Below, in pieces: positions 16,854 through 25,651 of a DNA stretch of 64,000 nucleotides. Origin of the DNA: Mesorhizobium loti (lineage in GTDB: Bacteria > Pseudomonadota > Alphaproteobacteria > Rhizobiales > Rhizobiaceae). Where the stretch lies: NCBI GenBank assembly GCA_014189435.1, contig CP050293.1, positions 7,011,001 through 7,075,000 of the forward strand. Reading direction: 5' to 3'. The translations under genes and the position numbers were made by a program. A model generated the notes under the pieces. The model was not told where the DNA came from, did not search any database, and saw only the letters and a list, made by a program, of their open reading frames with translations. Numbering within the stretch: position 1 is the first letter of the stretch; every line of letters starts with the position of its first letter.

Positions 16854-17723
16854 ATGATCAGCAAACTTTTGGCTACCACCGCTATTGCAACCCTGCTGTC
16901 GTCTGGCCTGTGGGTCTCGGGGGCCGCCGCTGAAGATGCCACCAAACCTGCCGCCGCTACGACCACTGCGGCGACAGCGCCGGCGGCCGTTGCAGAGGGC
17001 AGCCTCGTCACCAAGATCATAGGCGCCGACGTCTATGATAGCGCTGCAGACGATGCCGCGAAGATCGGCGACGTCAAAGACATCGTCCTCTCCAAGGACG
17101 GCAAAGCCAAGTACATCATCATCGGCGTTGGCGGGTTCCTAGGCCTGGGGGAAAAGAACGTCGCCTACGATTTCAGCAAAGCTGAGTGGGTCGAGAAGAA
17201 GGGTGAGCGCTGGTTGGTCGCGAAGACCACCAAGGAAGACCTTCAAGCGCAACAGGATTTTGACCTGAAGGTCTACGACACGGCAGCGGCCTCGAACTCC
17301 AATGATGTCGCAGCTACCACCGCCAACAATGAAGCTGCCCCAGCCACGACGGACAACACGGCCACCGCGGCAATCGACAAGTCTTCGCTGACCGAGATGC
17401 CGATAGACAAAATCAGCACCAAGGATTTCATCGGCACCACGGTCTACGGCGCCGACGATGCAAAAGTCGGCGAGATTGGAGATGTCGTCCTCAGTGGCGA
17501 TAAGAAGGTCGACGCGGTCGTCGTCGACGTGGGCGGATTCCTCGGCGTGGGGGAAAAGCCGGTGGCCGTTGGCCTGGAGAAATTGAAGTTCCTTTCCGAC
17601 AAAGACGGAAACCGGTATCTCTACACCAATTTCACCAAGGCTCAGCTTGAGGCGCAGACTGCCTATGACAAGGGCACCTACGCGCAGAATCGCGACAAGC
17701 AGCGGATCATTCTTGCCCAGTAG
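16854..17723 (+). CDS. Exported protein with two PRC-barrel domains
   Basis: 289 residues from ATG 16854. Signal peptide MISKLLATTAIATLLSSGLW to AAA-ED, then a low-complexity Ala/Thr region. PRC-barrel 1 spans about 48-130 (GADVYDSAADDAAKIGDVKD, IIIGVGGFLGLGEKNVAY). After an Ala/Thr/Asn linker, barrel 2 spans about 190-275 (GTTVYGADDAKVGEIGDVVL, VVDVGGFLGVGEKPVAVG). PRC-barrels are small beta barrels that mediate protein contacts; the exported two-domain form is typical of rhizobia and linked to stress. The EcfG promoter and a strong terminator make it a single-gene unit. Confidence 0.85.
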   Translation: MISKLLATTAIATLLSSGLWVSGAAAEDATKPAAATTTAATAPAAVAEGSLVTKIIGADVYDSAADDAAKIGDVKDIVLSKDGKAKYIIIGVGGFLGLGEKNVAYDFSKAEWVEKKGERWLVAKTTKEDLQAQQDFDLKVYDTAAASNSNDVAATTANNEAAPATTDNTATAAIDKSSLTEMPIDKISTKDFIGTTVYGADDAKVGEIGDVVLSGDKKVDAVVVDVGGFLGVGEKPVAVGLEKLKFLSDKDGNRYLYTNFTKAQLEAQTAYDKGTYAQNRDKQRIILAQ

Positions 17724-17731
17724 ACCCCAAC

Positions 17732-17767
17732 GTGGCCCGCGCTGTTAGGCGCGCGGGCCACTTTTTT
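17732..17767 (+). terminator. Rho-independent terminator of the PRC-barrel gene
   Basis: GTGGCCCGCGC and GCGCGGGCCAC (11-bp arms) around an 8-nt loop, followed by TTTTTT. It starts 9 nt after the stop codon. Confidence 0.85.
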
Positions 17768-18206
17768 CGATCGTGTATGTCGATACTGACTATCCCGGGT
17801 AGGTGAGCACGAGATCATCTCGATCTTCCGATTTGAATAACGTAGCACGTTCAGGGTTCCTTATCGGTTGCACGCAGCAGCGCTCTCGAGAAGGCCGTCC
17901 ATCGGTTCTCGGAACTACATGTAGTGCAGGCGCTGTGGGGCGGTGGTGGCCTTGGTGGCTCGCTGAGCTGGACGGACGCCTGCTACGGACAACTCAAGGA
18001 TTTCGCGACAGCCATCCTTAGGCGGTAAACTCAGGTTCAGCGTGAAATGGTAGCCGCAATCGAGATAGCGGCGTTGGAAGCGTTTGCTTGGCCAAATCAA
18101 TTTGGTGGGAGCCGAAGGCGCGTTCCTTCTGCCATCCACGCAGTGACACCGGCGCCGTGGTCACAGTTCGCTGAACTCGGCGTATTGTAGAACCAGGCCT
18201 AGGTTT
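17768..18206. other. Gene-poor stretch
   Basis: About 440 bases between the terminator and the 3' end of the HWE kinase. Short frames on both strands have no start signals or recognisable sequence. I see nothing else. Confidence 0.4.
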
Positions 18207-20000
18207 CTAAGCTCCATTGGCAACAGAGGCTTCCACGGCAGCCAGCGGCGCTTCCAGGCTCCAGGTGATGCCATGCGGACCGTACTCGAGAATTCCGTGG
18301 CCTCCAACAGCTGCAGGCGCAACCCGCTTCAGCACCACGGTTCCAAACCCACCCTGTCTGGTATCCTGAACTTGCGGCCCATCTGTTTCGGCCCAACTAA
18401 GGTGAATGAGCCTCGAGGCACCGGAACCGGTAATGTTCCATCGAACCGAAATCCGGCCCAGGTCCGCTGAGAGCACGCCGTATTTGGCTGAGTTGGTCGC
18501 GAGTTCGTGGAAGGCGATTCCAAGATACTGCACAGCATTGGGACTGAGGACCACCGGTGGCCCCGACATATCGATAACCTCACCCCGTGGGAAAGGCCGG
18601 GCTTGGGCCGCCACGAGCTCATTGATGGTGGCTCCCTTCCAGTCGGCGGATACCAACAGGTCGTGGGATCGCGACAGCGCCATGATGCGCTCGCGCACCT
18701 GGCGTTCAAACTGCTCAGGTGCCTCCGATCGTTTGTTGGTCTCCCGGATCATTGACAGGATGACCGAGTATTGATTTTTAACGCGGTGGTTGACCTCGCG
18801 CATCAGCATGCGGATACGGTGCTCGTTTTCCTTTGCCGATGTGATGTCCCGCGCGATCTTCGATGCGCCGACGATCCGCCCGGTCGCGTTGCGCATAGGC
18901 GATACGGTGAGCGAGACCGGAACAAGGCTGCCATCCTTGCGCTGACGTATTGTTTCGTACGTTTCGACCCGCTCACCACGGCGAATGCGTCCGAGGATGC
19001 GAGGTTCCTCGTCCTGGAGATTATCCGGGATCAACATGGTCACCGGCCTGCCTATCGCTTCCTCGGCGGTGTAGCCGAACAGCCTTTCGGCCCCGTTATT
19101 CCAGCTCTTGATGATGGCATTCAGATCCTTGCTGACAATTGCGTCGAACGAGGATTCCACAATCTCTGACAGATGCTGCCTGACTTCTTCGGCACGTTGG
19201 CGGTCGGTCAGGTCCAGGAGCATGTTCACGGCACCAATCAGATTGCCGTGCTCATCCCGCAGCGGTGTGGGGTAGGGCAGGAACGGAAAAAAGGATCCGT
19301 CCGGACGGCGCGCTATGGCTTCCTGGTTGCGGACCGGCCGGTTTTCCTTGAGCGCGATGGCCATGGGGCACTCGTCATGCGGCAATTCGTTGCCGTCGGG
19401 AGTGAAGAGCTTGAACGTGACGCACCATTTGTCCTTGCCGACTCTTGGCTCCCTGCCAGCAAGATCGGCGGCGGCGCGGTTGTAGTAGGTGATCGTCCCG
19501 TGCTGGTCGGTCGTATAGATGGCAACCGGAAGGGCGTCGAGAATTTGGTGATAGGTGCTTCCCTGCTGCCTTAATTCGGTGCGTGTCCGCTCCAGGTCGG
19601 TAACATCGACCGTGAAGCACCTGGTGTTGATCAGCTTGCCGTCCCGAAAATGGCCGCTCGACGTGATTTCGACATGTTTGATCGATCCGTTACAGGCTCT
19701 CAATCGCGCCGGATATCGCGTGATCTTCTCGCCACGGGTCAGACGTTCGAGAATGTCGTCGATCACGTCCCGGTCGGGGTAGAATTCTGCAATGTGGCGG
19801 CCGACATAATTTTCGGCACTAAACCCGAGAAGGTCAAGCTCAGCCTGATTTGCGTGAAGGATGACACCATCCGCGCTTACCAGATGGAGCGCGACGGCCC
19901 CGTTCTCGAAGAAATCCTGGTAGTCGAAGGCCCGACTATCCTCCCCAGACAAGTCCGGACTCTTGAGGGCGACAACGTTCGCCTGCGATACTTCCTTCAT
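18207..20000 (-). CDS. Triple-PAS HWE-family sensor histidine kinase
   Basis: 597 residues from ATG 20000. Three PAS domains in order: about 25-135 (FFENGAVALHLVSADGVILH), 145-265 (ILDALPVAIYTTDQHGTITY) and 275-390 (IVESSFDAIVSKDLNAIIKS), each followed by a PAC-like exit. The HWE region holds the phosphoacceptor His in MREVNHRVKNQYSVILSM, and the ATPase N-box is HELATNSAKYGVLS. There is no transmembrane segment. The third PAS (WNNGAERLFGYTAEEAIGRP) is the widespread FixL-like type, but I see no haem-binding proof. No response regulator gene is adjacent. Confidence 0.85.
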   Translation of the reverse strand: MKEVSQANVVALKSPDLSGEDSRAFDYQDFFENGAVALHLVSADGVILHANQAELDLLGFSAENYVGRHIAEFYPDRDVIDDILERLTRGEKITRYPARLRACNGSIKHVEITSSGHFRDGKLINTRCFTVDVTDLERTRTELRQQGSTYHQILDALPVAIYTTDQHGTITYYNRAAADLAGREPRVGKDKWCVTFKLFTPDGNELPHDECPMAIALKENRPVRNQEAIARRPDGSFFPFLPYPTPLRDEHGNLIGAVNMLLDLTDRQRAEEVRQHLSEIVESSFDAIVSKDLNAIIKSWNNGAERLFGYTAEEAIGRPVTMLIPDNLQDEEPRILGRIRRGERVETYETIRQRKDGSLVPVSLTVSPMRNATGRIVGASKIARDITSAKENEHRIRMLMREVNHRVKNQYSVILSMIRETNKRSEAPEQFERQVRERIMALSRSHDLLVSADWKGATINELVAAQARPFPRGEVIDMSGPPVVLSPNAVQYLGIAFHELATNSAKYGVLSADLGRISVRWNITGSGASRLIHLSWAETDGPQVQDTRQGGFGTVVLKRVAPAAVGGHGILEYGPHGITWSLEAPLAAVEASVANGA

Positions 20001-20147
20001 CCGAGTCCCCGATCGCGACTTAACCGACCTAAATGTGGTTCATGGCAATTCGTTCCAAAACAGTCGTTCCGTCGATGGTTCGCACGACTCCTGTCGCCGT
20101 CGTTCGTGGGAGTGCGGAAGACTTTTCCGTCATCCCGGCAAAAGCGA

Positions 20148-20453
20148 CTAGTCGGGCCAATCTCTCGACGGTAGGGATTTTGACTTCGGCCTCTTTCCGT
20201 GCGCGGTTATCGAGGCGATGTCGACCGTGACCAGACCGCCAACCTTCACGGTCACCTTGCCATCTTGGTCATCGACGCGGATGACACGCCCGACGAGACT
20301 AACCTTGTCGCCGGACCTTTTCTTCTTGGGAGCATCGATCGCGAAGGGGAAGTCATAGGTCGGAATACTGACGCTGGCGCGGCCGCTTGGCAGCACCTTT
20401 ATGATGGTCGCTGTCAACGTAATCTCATCACCGATCTCTATGTCCCACGCCAT
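20148..20453 (-). CDS. Hypothetical beta-rich protein
   Basis: 101 residues from ATG 20453. It consists of alternating strands (IEIGDEITLTATIIKVLPSG, KVSLVGRVIRVDDQDGKVTV) and a basic tail (HGKRPKSKSLPSRDW). The pattern resembles an OB or SH3-like barrel. Function unknown; it lies upstream of the kinase on the same strand with a 147-nt gap. Confidence 0.6.
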   Translation of the reverse strand: MAWDIEIGDEITLTATIIKVLPSGRASVSIPTYDFPFAIDAPKKKRSGDKVSLVGRVIRVDDQDGKVTVKVGGLVTVDIASITAHGKRPKSKSLPSRDWPD

Positions 20454-20580
20454 GGATATGACTCTGGAGCGGTCACGTCGGTCGTCAAGCGAAATTTGAT
20501 TTGAGATAACAACGAGACCGCTGCGTCACGCGTCTACGGTGATGGCGCCCTGAGCGTCGCAGGGGGCCGACCGGCTGCTT

Positions 20581-20845
20581 GATTGTGCAGGTGCGGCTGG
20601 CCGAGACGTTCCAGCGTTCGGATAGGTTTGCCGGCGTCGGCAGCCCGAGCGAGGGCTTGGCGATCGACTATCAGGTGATCGAGACCCGTTCATTCGAAGC
20701 GCGCGTCGACGGCTGCGACCATGCCCAGTCGACCTGTTCGTACGCATCCTGAACGACCGCAATGGCGAGGTTGCTTGCCTCGAAGTGCTTCACCGCTTCG
20801 GCGCCTGTCTCGGGCGGCGGCAATCAGGCCTATGTCAGCGCGATT
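20581..20845 (+). pseudogene. Remnant of an ABC-transport auxiliary lipoprotein gene
   Basis: The stretch aligns with 26680-26945 inside the intact lipoprotein gene at 26397-27005: GCGATCGACTATCAGGTGAT, GCATCCTGAACGACCGCAA and GGCCTATGTCA are shared in order. Two or more frameshifts prevent translation, and both ends of the gene are missing. It is a decayed second copy. Confidence 0.7.
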
Positions 20846-20982
20846 GTGCCGGCCGCACATTCGTTGGGTCTGTGGAACGTTGAGCGCGTCGTCTTGACCC
20901 GCCGGCTAAATGCAGACTTCGACTGAGGCCGTGCAAAATCCGATTGCCGCCGTCCGTTGGGGCGATGGGTTCGAACCCCGGG

Positions 20983-21288
20983 CTACCGCCACCGACCAGA
21001 TCGACCCCTCCATCCGCCCCCGAAACGACCGCCACCAGCAACCAACCGGATGATTAGGAGAAGTACAATCGCGCCGACGGTGGCATTGACGATCAAGCTG
21101 ATCGTTCCGCTCCCGAGATGGACGCCCAAGCGGGGCAGCAGCCAATCCCCGATAAACGCGCCGATGATTCCAATTGCGATGTCCCCGATTAGACCAAAGC
21201 CTGAGCCCCGCACGATCTTTCCGGCCAACCATCCCGCAATAAGGCCGACCACCAATATGACTATGATGCTCTCGTTCGTCAGATGCAT
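20983..21288 (-). CDS. GlsB/YeaQ/YmgE family stress membrane protein
   Basis: 101 residues from ATG 21288. Three hydrophobic helices: ESIIVILVVGLIAGWLAGKI, then GFGLIGDIAIGIIGAFIGDW, then SLIVNATVGAIVLLLIIRLV, ending in a Gly/Arg-rich tail. The GWLAGKIVRGSGFGLIGDI signature identifies the family. It is a second copy beside the one at 16317, with a longer basic tail. No exact EcfG promoter was found directly upstream. Confidence 0.85.
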   Translation of the reverse strand: MHLTNESIIVILVVGLIAGWLAGKIVRGSGFGLIGDIAIGIIGAFIGDWLLPRLGVHLGSGTISLIVNATVGAIVLLLIIRLVAGGGRFGGGWRGRSGRWR

Positions 21289-21467
21289 AGTGATCCTCCG
21301 GGCCTTCGTTTTCGCAGCGCGATTTCATGTCTGCAACCAGCGACTAGTTCCATAGCCGATCCTCTATCCCCACGAAAGCCAAAGCGCGTCTGTCGTTCGA
21401 CGCGACCGCCGCGGCGCCCCAAAGCAATAGGACAGTCGACAGCATGATCATCAATTGCGACCGCTAC

Positions 21468-22220
21468 TTATCGAACCGAGTCAGGGATCAACTTCTGGAA
21501 GATCGCATCGTTCTTCGCCCGCCATGCTTCATCTGCGAGCCACTGATATTCCTGGTCGGGCATCAACGGAACGGCTTTCACATCGGCACTGGAGATGCGC
21601 AGGTAAAAACTGTTCCGCTCCTCATCGACTTGCATATACCGAAGCGGGACGACGATGCTGTCTTTTCCGGCGATGAAAAAGCCGCCTGAGGCAATAACTG
21701 CGTAGTCCCATCGGTCCTTGGTTCCAATTACGACGTTGCGAACTTCGCCAACGATCTTGTCGTCCGAACTGCGAACCTCGGAGCCGACGATCTCGTCGAC
21801 ACGCAGACCGGGTCCAAGTTCGTCGATATTGATTAGAGGACGTGCGCCTGGAGCACCGCGATTGCCCTGAACTTCACCACCTTGATGCTGTTGTGGTTCT
21901 TCGGCGGCCACCTGTTCATCGGCAAGGTCCTCGTCGTTCCCCCCAAGCTTCGCCATTGATGGCGCGGCAATCAGCTGTCGGATATTGGCGAGCAAGCGTT
22001 CGCAGTCGTCCTGTAGGCCATACGACCACAGCAGGAAGGCGGCATCCCTAAGGGTTCGCAGGTCGCGAACGAGATAGCGATTTTCCGGATTGCGCAATTC
22101 CGGGCTCTTGAGGACAGCTTCTTCGAGCTTCGCATCGGATATATTACAGACGGCGAACGCCGGTTGGACGCCAAGCCCCAGCAACAACGCCACCGGCGCC
22201 GCGATCCAGACAAATCTCAT
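21468..22220 (-). CDS. Exported PRC-barrel protein
   Basis: 250 residues from ATG 22220. Signal peptide MRFVWIAAPVALLLGLGVQP to AFA-VC. The N-terminal mature part (about 25-110) is helical with two Cys, one at the very start and one in LQDDCERLL. After a Gln/Glu-rich linker, a PRC-barrel spans about 135-225 (VDEIVGSEVRSSDDKIVGEV, IASGGFFIAGKDSIVVPL). The C-terminus repeats a helix (YQWLADEAWRAKNDAIFQKL). An exact EcfG promoter upstream marks it as part of the stress set. The role is not known. Confidence 0.8.
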   Translation of the reverse strand: MRFVWIAAPVALLLGLGVQPAFAVCNISDAKLEEAVLKSPELRNPENRYLVRDLRTLRDAAFLLWSYGLQDDCERLLANIRQLIAAPSMAKLGGNDEDLADEQVAAEEPQQHQGGEVQGNRGAPGARPLINIDELGPGLRVDEIVGSEVRSSDDKIVGEVRNVVIGTKDRWDYAVIASGGFFIAGKDSIVVPLRYMQVDEERNSFYLRISSADVKAVPLMPDQEYQWLADEAWRAKNDAIFQKLIPDSVR

Positions 22221-22313
22221 TAAAATTCCCCATCGGCGGCTTTCCTTGACTTCGTGCTTGGAGCAGGCAAATCAGGTGGAAATGTACCGCAAGACATTTG
22301 TTCAGCTTGAAAC

Positions 22314-22338
22314 AACGGACCGAATGCATTTCGGTTCC
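22314..22338 (-). promoter_or_regulatory. EcfG-type general stress promoter
   Basis: Minus strand: GGAAC (22338-22334), 16 bases, CGTT (22317-22314). The predicted start near 22307 gives an 86-nt leader to ATG 22220. Confidence 0.65.
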
Positions 22339-22432
22339 GGCAGCTTAATCATTGAGTGACAGAACATTTACTGGCTCCGCCGTGTCACGCGGCGCGAGTC
22401 CTCGCCACTCCCTGCGCAGGAATGGACGACCC

Positions 22433-23404
22433 CTAGAACCAACCCCGCCATTTGAACCACGCCAGCGGAATAATTGCGCTGAGAGCGATGATCCCCAAAC
22501 CATAGGGATAGCCGAATGCCCAGTCGTATTCGGGCATGTGCTTGAAATTCATGCCGTAGATACTCGCCGCTAGGGTGGGAGGAATGCCGACGATCGAGAC
22601 GATGGTGAGGATTTTGAAGATGTCGTTTTGCGCAATGCCAATCAATCCAACCATGGCGTCGAGGAGGAACTGCACCTTGTCGGAGAGATGAACCTCGTAA
22701 TTGTCGAGCGACGCTACGTCGAGCTTGAGGCCGTCCATACGCGACGCGAGTTCTCCATCACCCCAGCCTGCGGTCATCCCGCATGCGAAATCGATGGCGC
22801 GTCCAAGGGCAAGCAACGCATCGCGCTTTTCCGAGAGAGCGTCACCCAGCCTGCCGACATGGCGGAGTTGGGCTCGAATAACATTGTTTGAGCGGATCGC
22901 CTTACGACCTTGGCTATCCGGGACATGAAAGGCGGTTGCAGAGAGGGTGCGCAGGTCCGTCGCCGCCTGCTCAAGGCCGTCGGCGAGGCGGTCGACAAGC
23001 TCATCACAGAGATCTAGGAACACCTCAAGGCTCGAGGTCGGCGGCTCGCCGGAATCGGTGAAGCGCCTAGCAACCGCGTCAAAGGCCGGCAAAGCCGAGA
23101 AGCGAACGGTGATCAAACGGTCGCGCGACAGCACAAAGCCGAGGGGAGCAACCAGCGGCGGGCCGCCTTCGACATGGGTGACTATCGGAACGCTCATGGT
23201 AAGCACGCCGTCGCGGGCTTTTAGTCGGCTGGAGCTTTCGATCTCGCTGAGATTTTCCCGGCTTGGGAGGGCAACGCCGGCCACCCCCTCGACCTCTTTC
23301 ACCTCGACCGTATCGGGGTCGATAAGATCCAGCCAGAGCGCCCTTATGGTCGCTTTCGGGGAGTTGCTCTGCGGATATATGCTCAACATTTCCGGAAGTG
23401 CCAT
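22433..23404 (-). CDS. CorA-family magnesium/divalent metal transporter
   Basis: 323 residues from ATG 23404. A long cytoplasmic N-terminal domain of alpha/beta fold and a stalk helix (DLCDELVDRLADGLEQAATD) lead to two C-terminal membrane helices. The selectivity motif YGMNFKHMPEYD follows the first helix (GIPPTLAASIYGMN), as in CorA and ZntB. It forms a pentameric inner-membrane channel for Mg2+ or other divalent ions. The last residues are basic (WFKWRGWF), as usual. It is on its own, in the same direction as the PRC-barrel gene 212 nt downstream. Confidence 0.9.
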   Translation of the reverse strand: MALPEMLSIYPQSNSPKATIRALWLDLIDPDTVEVKEVEGVAGVALPSRENLSEIESSSRLKARDGVLTMSVPIVTHVEGGPPLVAPLGFVLSRDRLITVRFSALPAFDAVARRFTDSGEPPTSSLEVFLDLCDELVDRLADGLEQAATDLRTLSATAFHVPDSQGRKAIRSNNVIRAQLRHVGRLGDALSEKRDALLALGRAIDFACGMTAGWGDGELASRMDGLKLDVASLDNYEVHLSDKVQFLLDAMVGLIGIAQNDIFKILTIVSIVGIPPTLAASIYGMNFKHMPEYDWAFGYPYGLGIIALSAIIPLAWFKWRGWF

Positions 23405-24159
23405 GAAAGGCCGGCTTGCGTGGACGGGACTTAGGCAGTGAGCCAGATCGAACTGAGGGTCGGTGTACGAAGCAGGCTTCTGGCCATTCCTAAGCCGTCC
23501 AGTTGGACAATCCTAACCGTTGAGCCCTCCCATTTTGAACGACTGGTTGAGGGTAATGTTCCAGACCTTCTCATCTCGGAAGTTGTAAGTGCGGCAATCG
23601 TCAGTGGAACGCGTCGATTTCTCCGATGGTGCGCCCCTCGATTCCGGGATTGCCCGCGCACTTCCCTGATCGCCGTTATGAGCCGGCATAAGCAGTAATC
23701 GGCGACTGAGTGCGCCTTTGGTGGGAGGGCAGCACGCCTGGGCTGTTGCTATGCCCTGCTCGGATCGAAAAGCCGCCTCTGCATTTGTTGGGCCGGGGCT
23801 CCCTTCGCCTCCGTGCGTACCCCGATAGTGGCAGAACGGCTACACCAGCGCTCACCGGGGATCTCCATCGTTTATGATTTCACGTACTTGTGCCGAATAG
23901 CCGAGCGCCGATTACTTTTGCGCTTTCGTAGAGAGAAGGTCGCGCAAAGATGAGGCGATCGCTGCGTGATTACGGCTTTCACAGTACAGGCCGCGCTCCA
24001 GAAGATCCGTCTCCGCCACTGCCGACGTCCAATCCTGATAGGCGCCGGTCACGAACAGCTGCGGAGAGTTTAAGCCCTCCAAGCAGTTACGAAATCGGGG
24101 AACTGGATCTGGCATTGGCTCTCGCGAGCGAAATTGCCTAGTCGGGCCGTATTCATGGC
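23405..24159. other. Gene-poor stretch with a response-regulator remnant
   Basis: About 750 bases. On the minus strand at 23912-24010 the frame GLYCESRNHAAIASSLRDLL matches the C-terminal end of the response regulator at 7825-8190 (NAAIAGSLRDLV). Nothing upstream of it remains. The rest shows no gene. Confidence 0.45.
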
Positions 24160-24275
24160 ATGAAAAACCCGCTGCCGGGAGGAGGTGGCAGCGGGCTCTA
24201 TATCAAGCTCACCACGGGAGGAGGTGTGGGTCGCTTTGCATCGGCATCGCATCTGGGAGGAGTAGATGGCCGATC
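24160..24275 (-). ncRNA. Small RNA with three anti-Shine-Dalgarno hairpins (cuckoo / alpha-r14 type)
   Basis: On the minus strand three hairpins follow each other: 24268-24250 (CATCT/AGATG stem), 24229-24212 (CCAC/GTGG stem) and 24195-24168 (CCCGCTGCC/GGCAGCGGG stem). Each loop exposes CTCCTCCC. The third hairpin is followed by TTTTTCA and is the terminator. CUCCUCCC pairs with ribosome-binding sites, and stacked hairpins displaying it are the mark of the alphaproteobacterial cuckoo RNAs, to which rhizobial alpha-r14 (NfeR1-like) RNAs belong. The 5' end is probably 5-60 nt beyond 24270. Confidence 0.7.
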
Positions 24276-24623
24276 TGCGTAACATCGAGTGATGCGAGGC
24301 ATTGTGCAATGCACAATTTTGCATGGCTGCCGTGTGGATCCAGACGCCGTTCTCTCCCAGTCACTGTCCTGAGGGTGGGAGGCCGATTTGCCTCCTCCTC
24401 GAAGAGGGCAACAAAAAGTTGAGGGCGCAATTTCCAAAACCAAAAGTTGACGCCGCCATCGAGGTAGGATATGAATAATCCTGTCGATATTGCTTGCTGA
24501 GCTTTGGTTATCGCGCGTTTGGCACCGCGCCCTGAACGAACCTTCCCTTCAAAATCGTCATCGTCACAGATCGGCAGCGCTCTCGCGTTGCCGTCGTCCA
24601 ATATTGCTATGAAAGGGTTCATC
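24276..24623. other. Spacer between the small RNA and cspA
   Basis: Holds the promoter of the minus-strand small RNA (within about 24270-24340, with a TGTGCATTGCACA palindrome at 24306-24318) and the leader of cspA on the plus strand. A minus-strand open frame across 24330-24688 has fair composition but runs into the RNA hairpins and lies antisense to the cspA start; I do not call it. Confidence 0.45.
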
Positions 24624-24833
24624 ATGACCACTGGCACAGTTAAATGGTTCAATTCCACCAAGGGCTTCGGCTTCATCCAGCCTGACAACGGCGGCGCCGA
24701 CGCCTTCGTTCATATCTCTGCCGTCGAACGCGCCGGAATGCGCGAAATCGTCGAAGGTCAGAAGATCGGCTATGAAATGGAACGCGACAACAAGTCGGGC
24801 AAAATGTCGGCCTGCAACCTGCAGGCCGTCTGA
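24624..24833 (+). CDS. Cold shock protein (CspA family)
   Basis: 69 residues from ATG 24624, preceded by AAAGGG. A single cold-shock OB-fold with RNP1 (KGFGFIQP) and RNP2 (DAFVHIS), opening MTTGTVKWFNSTKG. It binds single-stranded RNA and DNA and opens secondary structure. A long upstream leader is usual for this family and fits the gap before it. A perfect terminator follows. The neighbouring small RNA and this gene are divergent. Confidence 0.95.
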   Translation: MTTGTVKWFNSTKGFGFIQPDNGGADAFVHISAVERAGMREIVEGQKIGYEMERDNKSGKMSACNLQAV

Positions 24834-24894
24834 TCGGTTCAGCTTTCCTTTGACCACGGATGTACTGGCACTGTTGAAAGCATGAGACCAAGCG

Positions 24895-24925
24895 AGGTCA
24901 GGCAAAATTTGCCTGACCTTTTTTA
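24895..24925 (+). terminator. Rho-independent terminator of cspA
   Basis: AGGTCAGGCAAA and TTTGCCTGACCT (12-bp perfect arms) around a single base, followed by a run of T. Confidence 0.9.
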
Positions 24926-25003
24926 TGTCCGGCCGACCGACCCACTAATTTGCGCGTGTATCGCCGCCTCTTGTCGATGGCCGTCAAGATCAAGGAGATC
25001 TGG

Positions 25004-25279
25004 ATGACCGAACCAACGAGCGAGCTTCAGACTATCAATACCGCATGGCAAATCGCCATCCAGGAAATCCTGCGAATGGTCGTGCGAGATATTTACAGGA
25101 CGGGCGACGAAACGGTGTTCAAGTCGCATATCAAGCGCATAGAAGAGGCTGCGGTGGACAGCATCTACACTGGCCTCATGCTCCGAGGCACGGACGAATG
25201 GACCGAACTGCTCGTCAAGGAAAAAGCCAGCAATTTCGTCACTACGCTCCTGACATCCTTCACCTTCGATAGGGTTTGA
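25004..25279 (+). CDS. Hypothetical protein
   Basis: 91 residues from ATG 25004, with AAGGAGA 8 nt upstream, which decides against the earlier start at 24950. The sequence is helical and amphipathic (TINTAWQIAIQEILRMVV, HIKRIEEAAVDSIYTGLM, ASNFVTTLLTSFTF), like a small soluble bundle. No family recognised. Confidence 0.65.
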   Translation: MTEPTSELQTINTAWQIAIQEILRMVVRDIYRTGDETVFKSHIKRIEEAAVDSIYTGLMLRGTDEWTELLVKEKASNFVTTLLTSFTFDRV

Positions 25280-25534
25280 GACCAAAGCCAGTCTTCGCGA
25301 ACTCGCGCGAGGCGTGGCCCAGCTTTTCCTCGCCTTCGAGAATTTCCATTGGCGCGCAACCTGGCTGATCCACTCCGCCTTGGCCCTTCGGCACCACCGC
25401 AGCGCCTGCACTCGCTCCAATTGCGTTTAGGCATGTCGCCGTTCAACGAGCTGTGCGCCGCGAAGCTGGACTTCGGCTCGCCGGGAGCGCCTGACTGAAC
25501 TGGATTTGTCTGCCCTTCTCCTGCAAGAATGTAG
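25280..25534. other. Intergenic stretch
   Basis: About 250 bases. A minus-strand frame ending at 25269 (…EKLGHASREFAKTGFGLKPY) looks coding-like for some 50 residues but has no start and an upstream stop; it may be a fragment or another frameshifted gene. Confidence 0.3.
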
Positions 25535-25651
25535 CTACGCCAAATTTACCCCGCCGAGTTGCTTGGTCACCTCGCGGAAATCGTCATGCGCTTTATCAAG
25601 AGCTTCGTCGCCGCTTTCCTGCATCAAGCCGGCGGGGGTCTCTTCCACCAT
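25535..25651 (-). CDS. Small ORF overlapping the DUF2062 gene
   Basis: 38 codons from ATG 25651, which lies inside the last codons of the DUF2062 gene in another frame. The product (MVEETPAGLMQESGDEALDK, ending QLGGVNLA) is acidic and helical and protein-like. The overlap suggests translational coupling. It could equally be the shifted C-terminal tail of the DUF2062 protein if one base were missing near 25640. Confidence 0.4.
   Translation of the reverse strand: MVEETPAGLMQESGDEALDKAHDDFREVTKQLGGVNLA

Noticed and set aside
24209..24688. Minus-strand frame with fairly normal composition
   Set aside because: It crosses the cspA start and ends within the small-RNA hairpins, which are better supported; no ribosome-binding site or homologue recognised.
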